From NCBI GenBank assembly GCA_942159475.1, contig OW804096.1, positions 143,232,040 through 143,296,039 of the forward strand: a stretch of DNA of 64,000 bases. Reading direction: 5' to 3'. The translations under genes and the position numbers were made by a program. The stretch's first letter is position 1, and every line of letters starts with the position of its first letter. Shown here one piece after another: positions 22,286-32,789 of the stretch. The DNA is from Sthenelais limicola (Eukaryota > Annelida > Polychaeta > Phyllodocida > Sigalionidae). Under the pieces are notes generated by a model, which was not told where the DNA came from, searched no databases, and saw only the letters and a program-made list of their open reading frames with translations.

Positions 22286-22578
22286 ATATATATTTTGTAC
22301 ACATTTATTTATTCAGGAAATTTTACATAGTTATAGCACGCTCATCCGTAGATGAATTTTCGTTGGGCCCTGGGAAATACAAAGTATATCCAAACATATA
22401 TTGAGAGAGACATGATAGATATAACAACAAATCTGAGTTATTAAAAAAACATTTGTATCACACGTCGAAATGATGAACGATATAATGAGATGGATGAAAG
22501 AAGGAATAATGTGTTCCAGTCTAGTAAATTAACATATCAATAATAGTTGAGAGGTGTGAGAGGGTGTTGGAAATATAT

Positions 22579-22801
22579 GGGTCAACTCTTCGGAAAATGT
22601 ACAATCCTTTTAAATAACCCAAATTTAAAAGCAAAAATCAGGTTCAAAATACAGTTCAACATAACCAGACAGATATATTGAATGAATACAATACAGAATA
22701 TACTAAGATATACCTAGTATTTATCAATTTTCACTCTAATTTAGCAGAATTCGAGAGATGTGTAGAACTGGAGATGGTGCATTTTCTAAAAAATCTGGCT
22801 C
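22579..22801 (-). mobile_element. R1 MITE, type C
   Basis: Left end GGGTCAACTCTTCGG, right end GGCTC. It shares its right ATAT with the next copy. Confidence 0.83.
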
Positions 22802-22807
22802 ATATAT

Positions 22808-23024
22808 GGGTTGGATAGTCAGAAAAAGTACAATGGGCAGATTTACACATTTAGTGAATTCTGCCGAATTAAGCTGAAAAATGATGAATACTGGGTATAT
22901 CTGAGTATATTTGATATCAGTTCTGTTATGTTAAACTGCATTTTGAAGCACATCTTTGTCTTAAATGTGGGTTATTTTAGAGAATTGGTGAAAGCGAATT
23001 TTACATTTTCTTAAGATCTGACCC
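22808..23024 (+). mobile_element. R1 MITE, type B
   Basis: Left end GGGTTGGATAGTCAG. Shorter than standard through a small interior deletion. Confidence 0.83.
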
Positions 23025-23849
23025 ATATAACAATATGATATTATAGTTTAGCTTTCCTTTCCTTTAGAGGGAAGTGGGAAGGGGTAGGTGGAAGGGGAGG
23101 GAAGGCCATATATCCATTGGTCATTTAGGCCTCATTTTATGACTTAAGTGCCATTAAACGTTGCCTACTTGATATGTGCTATTATGACCTGGCTTAGAGG
23201 GGAGAGGATTAAATCTAAGACAGGAGGAACTTCCCCCAAATTGGGTCGAGGGAGGCGAGCCCAGCTGTTTTTTATTGGGATGTGAACTGATTAACAGGAA
23301 CTAATGGAATATGTCTTCTTCCACACCTCAACATCAGAGAGAAATCCCCGCTCCATAATTACCCTGCCATAAACTATATACATGAACATAGCCGCGTGCC
23401 TTTACGCTTTAGTTCTAGGATTAAACTGCAGGCGGCAGCACTATGTCCCATGCTGGAATTGTGCCTGTGAAGTCGTACATCAGTTGAACTTGGTCCCCGG
23501 ACTTGGTCATGGCTTGACAAGTTTGACAATCAGGAGAGGAACTTAGTAGTAAGGATTGAGTGAGGGAAGAGGGAGGGGGTGGTATAGAGGGGGGGGGGTA
23601 TATAGGAAGGAATAGACAATGTATAGAGGGGGTATAAGGGGGGGGGGGGGTGAGGTGTACATAGAGGGGTAGGTAGGTTATCATTACAAGAGCTGTTAGA
23701 CGTTTGAAGCCTTTTCTTCAAGATTTGAAGATTTGAATGTAGGCTATATTATTTTGGCCAAGGGTAAGGGGGGATCATTATGTTATTATCAGTTTAGTTC
23801 GGAAACTGGTGATTGTACTTGTTTCTGCTTAGAGCTTTATAGTCGTTTT
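23025..23849. other. Unique region with G-rich tract
   Basis: No R1 or R2. 23560-23655 carries several G runs (up to 13) able to form quadruplexes. On the minus strand 23426-23530 has an open segment ending in a stop after LPPAV, preceded by a pyrimidine tract and AAG, which could be a terminal exon. Support is weak because the pyrimidine tract is simply the complement of the G-rich repeat. Confidence 0.35.
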
Positions 23850-23938
23850 AGAGCGTTTTGAATTTTACTTTCGTTTGAAATTTGGGTTATTTGAGAGGAT
23901 TGGTGAACATAAATTGTACATTTTCTGACGACTTCACC
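23850..23938 (+). mobile_element. R1 right-half fragment
   Basis: Ends with the variant TCTGACGACTTCACCC. Confidence 0.75.
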
Positions 23939-23957
23939 CATATATAGAATGACATAT

Positions 23958-24192
23958 GGGTCAGATTTTCAGAAAATGTACAATTGGCAGCTCTACACAT
24001 TTAGGAAATTCTCCTAAATTGGGCTGAAAAATGAAGAATACCGGGAATATCTGAGTATATTTGGTATTGCATTGATTTAAAGTATCAGTTCTGTTATGTT
24101 AAACTGGATTTTGAAGCTCATTTCTGTCTTAAATGTGGGTTATTTGAGAGGATTGAGGAAGGTGAATTGTACATCTTCTGAAAATCTGACCC
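23958..24192 (+). mobile_element. R1 MITE, type B, with long flanking repeat
   Basis: Complete, 235 bp. ATATAGAATGACATAT occurs directly on both sides, longer than the usual 4 bp. Confidence 0.9.
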
Positions 24193-24724
24193 ATATAGAA
24201 TGACATATGATACAACATCGGGGTTTATGTGCACTCGTCATTAATTTCCATCGAATCTTTACTATTTGTTGTCACTATAAATATCAGGAAAAGCTTACAA
24301 TAAATACCTTATTTTGTAGGGGATTAATTGAATCAAAACAATAAGGATAGAAACTGGAGAATTTATGTTCGTTTGTTTGTTTCGAGCTTCGAGTTCAATG
24401 ACCCTTTGTCAAGTATTTAATTCATTTAATTCAAGTGTATTGATTTAAATGCGATCCTCCATTGTTGCCCTCCATTGTGAAAATTGGGACTGCCGTAAAT
24501 ATAATCCTCTTATTCTGAGAAAATCGACCCACATCCATTAATTGGATGAGTATATTGAACTCGGTACTTTATCCTGATCGGCCGCTTGATTCACTTTTAT
24601 TTAAAATAATATTTTTATTGGACTATCACATTTAACATTTCAAAGAATTAAAGAAAAGACGCATCACCATGAAATGTTGCTTTCCGTGCGTTGCCTTAGA
24701 AAATTACACAAAAGTTGATGATAA
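24193..24724. other. Unique sequence, no gene seen
   Basis: AT-rich, no coding pattern or known repeat beyond the flanking copy at its start. Confidence 0.4.
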
Positions 24725-24838
24725 TAAAGGGTCTAATCCACTAAGCGGATTCTCATGCAATTCTCACAGAATGTAGTGCAGAAGAGTCCTCTGCGGCGCA
24801 AAATCGCATGAGAATCGGCTTAGTGGACTAGGTCCTTA
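24725..24838. mobile_element. R8 small foldback element, best copy
   Basis: AAGGGTCTAATCCACTAAGC and GATTCTCATGCAATTCTCA pair with AATCGCATGAGAATCGGCTT and AGTGGACTAGGTCCTT. About 114 bp, nearly all arm. Confidence 0.8.
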
Positions 24839-24853
24839 ATGATACTCACAAAT

Positions 24854-26782
24854 GTTGATTGATTGATTGATTGAGAAATACTTTTATTTATCATAAAACA
24901 GTTACATGAGTATGTAGAGATGAGTAAATTGGGTATAATATGTATGTCCAGGTTTGTTAACTCCCAGTTCTTCCTACAGTTACCCTTTAGAAAGAGACAG
25001 ATTTCTAATCTATTTATAAGGCGTTTCTACTAATAAAAATATATAACATAACAATATTTTAGAGAAGTCTTCGTATGACAATGAGAGTGTGTGACCCTTT
25101 GTACTCAGGGTTTGACCCTACTTTTATGGGTTACATTCCCAAGAAATAAAATATTTTGTTAGAGTGTTATAGATCAAGGCAGAACGATATATCCTTACTC
25201 TTTGTACTTTGAGTAGGGGTACAGTGATGGTATAATAACTAGATGATAATAATACTTCCGGTAAGCTTGTAACTATACATATTTCTCGTACTATGTACTT
25301 AGTGCGATTTTTCTTGTTAAGAATTACATATGTGAGTATGAATATATTATTTCAGTGAAATAAATCAATACATAGATGGTTTTGTTCAGAGCTATTTGGT
25401 CGCTCAGACATTTTTGTTCATTATTTTGATATTGGTATTTCTCCCAACAAGGATTCGATTTGTTTCTTAAAATCTTTTGCCGAATCATTTGCCTGAATGT
25501 GGGTTGGTAGGTTATTCCACTCTACTTTAGCTTTGTAACTAAAACTGTTCTGGAATAGTTTTGACTTTGGGAGTGGGATTTTGAATTTTTTTCTTTTGAC
25601 TGAATGGCTTCTTGTTGGTAGCAGTCTCAAATCAAGGTTTGTTTTGTCCTTTGCTAGATAGTAGGCACTTTCCAAGATATGGACTCTAGCTCTGATGTCG
25701 TTTGATAATATTTTCATATGTTTCATCTCTTGACTAATATTTTTTCTTTTGTTTACATTATGTACAGCTCTGATTGATGAGTTCAGGAGCGATTGGAGTC
25801 TATTTAATAATGACTGCTTTGTAGACGAATAGAATATATTCCCATAATCAATATTTGGAATGATTATCATCTTAACAATATCAGTTTTCATCTTTCTAGT
25901 TAACATATATCTTGAGTCTGACAATAATTTAACCTTCCATTTGACCTTGTCAATTAGTTTGTTCACATGGTTTTTGAAAGAGAGATCTTGGTCTATTATC
26001 AAACCCAAGTATTTGTATTCATTGGTTTGTGTAAGTACATCTCCACCCAAGGAAAGTGTTTTAACTTGGACTTGGTGTTCTGGTGATTTTTTGTTTGTTC
26101 TACTATTTTCAAAAATCATATATTGTGTCTTTTTTACATTCATGGAAATTTTGTTGGCTTGACACCAGATGTTGATCATATGAAGATCTTCCTGAATTTG
26201 TTCAAAAGTGGTGTTGGCGTCTTTGTTACTACAGAATAAAACAGTATCATCTGCGTAATGCTGAATTTCTGAATTTTTTACTACTTGGTTTAGGTCGTTT
26301 ATGTAGATGGAAAACAAAATGGGCCCCAGGATGGTCCCTTGGGGTACACCAAAAGTGACTGTGCCTGGGGAGGAGATGTTGTTATTTACCCTCACTTGTT
26401 GTGATCTATTAAATAGGTAGTTCTCAAACCATTGATGTTCTTTTCCCTCTACACCTATGTCTCGTAATTTTTTTAGTAATATTTTGTGATGGACCGTATC
26501 AAAAGCCTTTTTGAAATCCAAAAAGACTGCGGTTGTTTGTGTACTGTTATTGATGTTACTATATATTGGTTCAAGAAGGTCTATGTGCGCTTGTGTCACT
26601 GAGTGGTCTCGTCTAAACCCATATTGTTTGCTAAAATAAATTTCCTGTTCTTCTAGGTATGAGGAAAGTTGTAGCTGGATTGTTTTCTCTAGAATTTTTG
26701 CTGGCATATTAATTCCAGAGATGGGCCTGTAGTTATTTGTTTCGTTTTTCGGGCCACTTTTTCAATGTTCAAATCAAGGTTA
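24854..26782 (-). mobile_element. Non-LTR retrotransposon (LINE), 5'-truncated
   Basis: On the minus strand a reverse-transcriptase frame is followed by about 550 bp of untranslated sequence, then AATAAAAGTATTTCTC and a (CAAT)n tail at 24854-24875. A simple-repeat tail instead of poly(A) fits CR1-, I/Jockey- or RTE-like clades. No endonuclease region is present, which fits 5' truncation during target-primed reverse transcription. Confidence 0.85.
25421..26761 (-). pseudogene. LINE reverse transcriptase, partial and decayed at the 5' side
   Basis: The open frame begins in the conserved fingers region: KSGPKNETNNYRPIS precedes the first ATG (M of MPAKILEK, at 26707). Motifs follow in normal order: YGFRRDHS, the first catalytic Asp in FLDFKKAFDTV, GVPQGTILGPILFSIYINDL, and the catalytic YADD in HYADDTVLFC, then the thumb and a C-terminal region with YKYLGL and SYKAKVEWNNLP. 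The frame is clean for about 446 codons, but a TGA lies directly upstream and the homologous segment before it continues in other frames (FIQKGTV), showing frameshifts or a deletion. A whole LINE ORF2 would also carry an N-terminal endonuclease. The intact core suggests fairly recent activity. Clade assignment is uncertain. Confidence 0.9.
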
Positions 26783-27051
26783 ACACAGTACCTTTCTGAA
26801 TAAACCTGAACGATTTTAGGTATTGGGAGACAAGATATGAATTGAGGTGACGGCTGGAAGACGTGGATTTTATCCAGAAGCCTGGTCACCTATTTGTCTA
26901 ACTTTCATACTTGTACCTATTTTTTTTTATATTATTTTGATATGTATTTTTTAATTAAATTCAATATGACAAATACATTAAGCTAGCTTTGTATTTCACT
27001 CTCACCAACGCAGGTCGGTCTAGGTCTAGTCTTGTTGAACTACCAGATGAT

Positions 27052-27552
27052 AGGGCATTTGCATAGCCGCCATTTTGAATCTAGATTCGCATTTTGAATC
27101 TAGATTCGCATGGAATTATGGGACTATTGGTACAGGATATAACTATAGAAAATATCCCATATGCAGCATGGACTATTTATTGATGTTCTAATGTCAATAT
27201 AGGGGGTTTGCATAGGCGCCATTTTGAATCTTGATTCGCATGGAATTATGGGAGTAATGGTACTGGATAAAATCTATAAAAATCATGTCATGTTCAGCAT
27301 GGAATATTTATCAATGCTCTAATGTCAATATCTGTGTGTTATACATGTTTCCATAACACAAGTGCCCATCTCTCCTGTTATGCATTTGGATTTCATAGAT
27401 CATGTATACAAGCTATGATATTGGTGGAAACATTCTTGCACTTTTCGATCAAAATATTGCCAAATAGTCGTATGTCAGATTTCAACAGAATCCATCCCAT
27501 GATGCATTGTAATAGACATGAACAGTGGCACATACAAACACCCTATTGTTAA
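27052..27552. mobile_element. R4 element with duplicated left part
   Basis: The left segment (GCCATTTTGAATC, CGCATGGAATTATGGGA) occurs twice, about 27076 and 27218, before a single right half ending CACATACAAACACCCTATTG. Either one R4 landed in the start of another or the left part was tandemly duplicated. TTTTGAATCTAGATTCGCA is itself repeated at 27072-27109. Confidence 0.8.
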
Positions 27553-27688
27553 GGTACATTTATTATTCCCTTTCGCTGGAAATAAAATGGAGAAATTATA
27601 CAAACGGTGATCGGGGGGTATCAGGGTGACCCCTCCTTGTGCTATGGTTGACTTACACCAAGAGGATTTATGCCTAAGGTCAATATAT

Positions 27689-27923
27689 GGGTAAGATTTT
27701 CAGAAAATGTACAATTCAACTTCGCCAATCTTCTCAAATAACCCAAATTTCAGACGAAAATAAAGTTCAAAATGCAGTTCAACCTAACCAAACCGATTGC
27801 TAGAATCAATGTTTTCCCGAATATACTCGAATTTACCTAGTATTGGCCAAATTGCAGTCTAATTAAGCTTAATTCACTAAATGTGTACAGCTGCCAATTG
27901 TACATTTTCTGAAAATCTGACCC
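27689..27923 (-). mobile_element. R1 MITE, type A
   Basis: Complete, 235 bp. Flanks are ATAT and ATTT. Confidence 0.9.
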
Positions 27924-28268
27924 ATTTTATAAATGGTAGAAGATGATCGTAAATTACCAAGGGAAGGTCAAACGCTGTGTCCTTGAGCAATATTGGGTTA
28001 AAGTAAGTCGGGTGTTGTGTCTTAGCTTCTCAATGTAATGTAGGGGTGACAAGGCAATAGGGGAGTTGCAAGTACGCCATCTTGAATCTTAAGATTAAAT
28101 ATCTAAGAAACATTTTATTTCAATCAAAGATTGCACATGAGATGACGATTCTCCAACATGAGGGAGGTTTCCGTGGCATCCTTTGTATATTACAGTAAGC
28201 GTGTGTGTAGTGTGTTGGCATCACTACATAATTTTAAGTTAAGTTCAGCTTTTATTAGATCTACATAC
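27924..28268. other. Unique spacer with an R4 end
   Basis: AATAGGGGAGTTGCAAGTAC and GCCATCTTGAATC at 28059-28090 are a short R4 left end without its partner. Confidence 0.5.
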
Positions 28269-28496
28269 CGGTGAAATCGCTAGAAAATGTACAATTCATC
28301 TTCTCTAATTATAACCCATAATAAAAACAAAAATGAGCTTCAAAATACAGTTCAACATAACCAAACAGACTGTTTGAATCAAGGCAATACTAAATATACT
28401 CAGATATACCTGGTGTTGACGATTTTCCTGTCTAATCTAGCAGAATGTACCAAATGTGTTGAGCTGCCAATTGTACATTTTCTGAAAATCTGACCC
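28269..28496 (-). mobile_element. R1 MITE, variant left end
   Basis: Left end CGGTGAAATCGCTAGAAAAT, right end standard, with a perfect ATAC duplication. Confidence 0.88.
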
Positions 28497-28513
28497 ATAC
28501 ATAGGTGAAGAGA

Positions 28514-28758
28514 TAAGGGTGGTCTCCACTGGCTGTGGTAGACCCTCTGATTTGCTCTGCGGTAGGCCTTGCGATGGTTTTGAAATAGAGAGACGTGGCG
28601 AGTTCCTGCCTACATGGTTCACTGACCATGTAGGGAGAACCTCGTCATTCCTCTCCACCTACAGAACCAGCACAAGCCATCGCAATCGCAAGGCTTACCG
28701 CAGAGCTTACCACAGAGCTTACCGCAGAGCTTACCGCAGCCAATGGAGACCACCCTTA
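28514..28758. mobile_element. R9 foldback element, relative of the 52.6-kb minisatellite
   Basis: Outer arms TAAGGGTGGTCTCCACTGGC and GCCAATGGAGACCACCCTTA are inverted; inner arms (CTACATGGTTC / GACCATGTAG; GCCTTGCGATGG / CCATCGCAATCGCAAGGC) also pair. The inner arm 28620-28665, read on the minus strand, matches the 41-bp minisatellite unit (GGTTCTGTAGGTG-AGAGG). A 12-bp unit AGCTTACCGCAG is repeated four times in the right arm only (28699-28740). Confidence 0.85.
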
Positions 28759-29170
28759 AGTTTAACAATACATTGTTCTGTTATTACACAGAAGATTAGA
28801 TACATTCATGCCAGATATATAGCAGCTATATACCTGTGATACACACACGTTATGTAACACTCTCTAGATAAGTAAATCATATAATCTCTCGTGATTCCAT
28901 GTGTAATAAAATCAGATAACCCATAGTCTGGTTTGAGTATGGAGTAGACTGTATGGGAATAATAGAGTGACACTGATCATACCTAGGGTTTAGGATTAAT
29001 TTCAGAAGACAGTGAAACTATGGAATTCGAATTCGTATTGTTTAATTATTTGATTTGATTTTTATTTGATTATTTGATTACTTGATTTTGATCTACTTAC
29101 TTTAGGCAGCAGATCGACGTGTGATCTAAACTAGTATTTATTATACGTGCAATTTTACAAATCATACAAG
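28759..29170. other. AT-rich spacer, no gene seen
   Basis: Contains a TTTGATTATTTGATTACTTG simple stretch near 29050; otherwise unique. Confidence 0.4.
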
Positions 29171-29556
29171 TGCTGAGTCTGAGTATGGGTTAGATTTTCA
29201 TAATAAGTTTAGATTTTCATAATAAGTTTAGAACTGCTAATTATACAGTTTATGAAAGACTCAGCACTTGGGGGTCAAATTATCAGAAAATGTACAATTC
29301 GCCTTCACCAATCCTCTCAAATAACCCACATCATGTAAGACAAAAATGAGCCTCAAAAAGCTGTTTAACATAACAGAACTGATACTTTAAATCAATGCCA
29401 TACCAAATATACTTTTTTTCTTTTTTTGATACCAAATATACTTAGATATACCCGGTATTCATCATTTTTCAGCCTAATTTAGCAGAATTTTCCTCAAAGT
29501 TTAGAACTGCTAATTATACAGTTAATTTGACCGCCAAGTGCTGAGTCTGAGTATGC
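29171..29556 (-). mobile_element. R1 copy (29272-29533) in a complex repeat setting
   Basis: The copy (type B) has ends GGGTCAAATTATCAG and TTGACCGCC. An interior piece (GATACCAAATATAC) is duplicated around a T-rich spacer at 29411-29444. AAGTGCTGAGTCTGAGTATG lies at 29169-29188 and again at 29536-29555, while its inverse GACTCAGCACTTG precedes the left end. A short duplicated R1-end fragment (ATTTTCATAATAAGTTTAGA twice) lies at 29194-29236. Confidence 0.75.
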
Positions 29557-29635
29557 ATACCTTGCTCTGCGTGTGTGCACGAGTGTGTGCGTGTAGTGTG
29601 TAGACATGTATGTGTATACATATGTATGTGTATAT

Positions 29636-29870
29636 GGGTCAGATTTTCAGAAAATGTACAATTCACCTTCACCAATTCTCTCAAATAACCCCAATTTTAG
29701 ACGAAAATTAAGTCCAAAATACAGTTCAAACTAGCCAAACAGATTGCTAGAATCAATGCAATGCCGAATATACTTGAATTTACCTAGTATTGACCAAATT
29801 GAAGCCTAATTTAGCAGAATTTAATAAATATGCACAGCTGCCAATTGTACATTTTCTGAAAATCTGACCC
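29636..29870 (-). mobile_element. R1 MITE, type A
   Basis: Complete, 235 bp. Preceded by a GTGTGTG/TATGTATGTG microsatellite stretch. Confidence 0.9.
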
Positions 29871-30265
29871 ACGTGTATGTGTACATAACTGTTGACCAGC
29901 ATGACCGCCCGGACGGTTGGGGAGGGCGCCCGGGAGGGCGGGGGGGGGGGGGGGATTACTCTGTTAAATAACGATACAACAATAAGGTAATTGTGTAGGT
30001 ATGTATGTTCTTGACCTCTTGTTCAATACTTCTATTACAACACATTCCTGGATATTGTGTGGGCAGTACAAGCTTCATAATAAGAAATATCATAATTATA
30101 TAACGACAAAATTTGATGAACATGAATATCAGGATTGTCAATAATATTTTTATTTTTTTTTATATGCGAAGAAGCTAAACACCTCTGCTCCCTTCAGTAC
30201 TGATTGTCAGTAATATATATTCAATAATATAATATTCTGTAGGTGCACATACGTATTTATTATAT
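29871..30265. other. G-rich run then AT-rich spacer
   Basis: GGGAGGGCGCCCGGGAGGGC leads into a run of about 15 G near 29940. The rest is AT-rich and non-coding. Confidence 0.5.
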
Positions 30266-30378
30266 GGGTCAAATCTTCAGACAACGTACAACTGGCCTTC
30301 ACCATTCCTTTTCAAATAACCTTAGTTATTCAAGAGGACTGGTGAAGGCAAATTGTGCATTTTCTGGCGATGTCACCC
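30266..30378. mobile_element. R1 deletion derivative, 113 bp
   Basis: Both ends (GGGTCAAATCTTCAGACAAC; GCATTTTCTGGCGATGTCAC) remain but the centre is gone, leaving CACCATTCCTTTTCAAATAA facing TTATTCAAGAGGACTGGTGA as a near-complete hairpin. Confidence 0.8.
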
Positions 30379-30979
30379 AAATACTAACAGAAATGTTACA
30401 GTTGACCCTTTATTCAGGTGTAATTATAAGTAAGTTATTTGTGAGTGAGGAGTATTGACTCATTAGGCACGTCATATCTATACCGATGTGATTAATTCAT
30501 TCATTATTTAATTTATATCTAATGAGATAAACAATATAACTGATTGACATAGCCCAGGGTTAAGTGGGTTTAGAAATCCTCAAGGGGTTTACAAACATTA
30601 GGGAGGTTCCGCAACCAATTACGTAACCCTATACATACCTTTTTTGTGAACTATGACGCATTTTTATGTATGAAAACTTAAATGTGAGATGACACATTTT
30701 GTTTGATATCTAACGTTACGCTTTTCCCGCCATGTTTTGCTGAACCTCTTTCTTCCTTTTAAGGTGTGTTTGTATATCAGAGATACGCATTTGTTTACCT
30801 TTGCGTATAGGTTAGACCTGCTGAATCTCTCTATTGGCCTTATACACACACGTCCGACCTCTACCTCTACCTCTCTCAGCTAGTCTACGGAGGGAGGGAG
30901 ATATAGCAGCCGAGCAATGAATGAATTGTAAATACGGCGCTGGCTGGGGGGGAGGAAGGAGTAACAGCCATGCGTTAAA
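30379..30979. other. Unique sequence, no gene seen
   Basis: No coding pattern, known repeat or clear splice pair. Confidence 0.4.
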
Positions 30980-31212
30980 GGGTCAGATCTTCGGTAAACG
31001 TACAATTGCCTTTACCAATCCTCTCAAATAACCCAAATTTACGACAAAAATGAGCTTCAAAATACAGATCAACATAACCAGACAGATTCATTGAATGAAT
31101 ACAACACAGAATACACTCAGATACACCTAGTATTTATCAATTTTCACTCTAATTTAACAGAAATCGATAAAAGTGTAGAATATTAGATTGTGCATTTCGG
31201 AGAATCTGACCC
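30980..31212 (-). mobile_element. R1 MITE, type C
   Basis: Complete ends GGGTCAGATCTTCGG and AGAATCTGACCC. It is the last R1 before a 3.3-kb R1-free region. Confidence 0.85.
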
Positions 31213-32214
31213 TATTAAAGCAGGTGACAGATCTCCGTGAGGCAGAGGCCGCGATAGAGTAGAGTAGGCTCTATATGCTCCACTTGCAACCAGGGCCGAG
31301 AGGGGCCGTGACAGTGGCTGCAGAGAGAGAGAGAGGGACGGAGAGAGAGAGAGAGGGACGGAGAAACCTAGGGTGGGGGCAAGGAACTCCAGAGGGATCC
31401 ATACACCGGGGAAACCTCAAGGAATAATAGAAAGCGAGAAAATGACAAGGATTTCAAAAGTTGTCCTCCGCCCAATGCAGAGCATTGTGGAGCCGACTGA
31501 TATAATCATGGATTTGTATACATGTCATCTATAGGTCTCCCCACTGCACTGTGTGTGTTGAGCCGGTGTGTGTACACACACACACACATAAATACCCACT
31601 CAATCTCACCTTAGTCGCGCCGGTTGGACTATTTCCTTGTGACCAAACTGTAGTTATTAATGTCAAACAAGGAAGTGTCAGTGCCCTTATATCCGTGCCA
31701 ATGTTCGCAATGGAAATACATACATGATTTTAAAACATAAATATCAGGATATTCATCTAAATGTAAGTATATACATTTATTCGGGCTTATATCACTCAAT
31801 GTCATGCATGGAGCGAGGCAGACATTATAACGTTGGGTGAATGACCTGATACCTCCACTAGCTCTCTCGATAAAGCCCTTCCTGGTCTGGTTTCCAATAA
31901 GTGCCCTGGCAAGGACAATTTATTTTAATCCATCATTACCAGTGCAAAGGTCACCCGGTCGCAATGCTTGAGTAATTGGGGATATAGACAATCGGGAAAT
32001 CGGTACTGAAACCTACTCGAGTATATATATATATAAATATATATAGGCCTATATAACATGCCATACACTTCTATAGGAGCTTCAATGTTTATAGGCAGAT
32101 ATAGGACAAACTTGTTGTAACCCTTTATGAAAAGGTCGCAAAAGAGACAAATTATAACAGAAGTATCTATAGCAACACAGGATTAATTGGTGAGATTGTT
32201 TTTCCATCCCCCAG
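31213..32214 (+). other. Repeat-poor region upstream of the large exon; intron or promoter
   Basis: Lacks R1, R2 and R4. It contains two GAGAGAGAGGGACGGAGAGA units (about 31320-31366), a (CA)n run near 31570 and TATATATATATAAATATATA near 32025. TGCAAAGGTCA (about 31945) resembles a nuclear-receptor half-site. The 3' border GATTGTTTTTCCATCCCCCA/G (ending 32214) is a good splice acceptor, so at least the last part may be an intron. Confidence 0.45.
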
Positions 32215-32399
32215 AGAAATACTGTGATACTGAAAGGGATTGCAATGTGGAATTGTTACGAACGCTCTTACTAGATTTCCTGGAGACAATTGTCATAAAG
32301 TGGTTATATACCCATTGTCACGTCATTATTGCGTAACATGATGTAACAATACACTGTGTGGAAAAACATCTTAAACCAGTAAGGACTCCGAAGGGTGAA

Positions 32400-32789
32400 A
32401 TGGAAGATACATTGATGATAGAATCTGAAGTGGCTTTAACACATGATAAAGTGGCTATCAATTCCTCCTCCCTAGCATCATCCCGTTCTTCATCAGCAGA
32501 TTCAGGTAATGATTACGATGCACCACCAATAATAATGACAACACAAGGTGGCTCTGCGCCAGATTCTGCTTCAGCACCAAGCCTTCCTTCTAATTCTCCT
32601 CCTGCTTTAATAGCCCTACACCTATTGCCTTCTTCACTATCCTACTCCACCCGTCCAGGGCCTTTCCCAGTCTACTACTACCCAGCGAGCTGCTCCATAA
32701 CCAACTCCTCCTCATCATCACACTCCCTCCCATACTCATCGTCACCCTCCTCCTCCTCCTCCTCCTCATTCATCACGCTCCAAGCATGA
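32400..32789 (+). CDS. Start of large low-complexity exon, frame A (Ser/Pro-rich)
   Basis: The ATG at 32400 has a favourable context (G at -3, G at +4); the same frame is closed by TAA at 32334. It encodes 129 residues: MEDTLMIESEVALTHDK, then Ser-rich SSSLASSRSSSADSGNDYD, a Pro/Ser middle, PFPVYYYP, and an 18-residue poly-Ser-rich end before TGA. That stop overlaps the ATG of the next frame (ATGA, 32786-32789). The likely acceptor at 32214 makes 32215-32399 untranslated. The segment reads as a disordered N-terminal region. In a metazoan an abutting second frame is more likely a frameshift, an assembly error or an intron than two genes. The protein family is not recognised. Confidence 0.5.
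   Translation: MEDTLMIESEVALTHDKVAINSSSLASSRSSSADSGNDYDAPPIIMTTQGGSAPDSASAPSLPSNSPPALIALHLLPSSLSYSTRPGPFPVYYYPASCSITNSSSSSHSLPYSSSPSSSSSSSFITLQA

Noticed and set aside
23421..23684. Minus-strand frame with protein-like C-terminus (SGDQVQLMYDFTGT)
   Set aside because: The N-terminal half is the complement of the G-rich tract, and the only acceptor support is that same tract. Recorded as a weak terminal-exon possibility in the region entry, not called as a gene.
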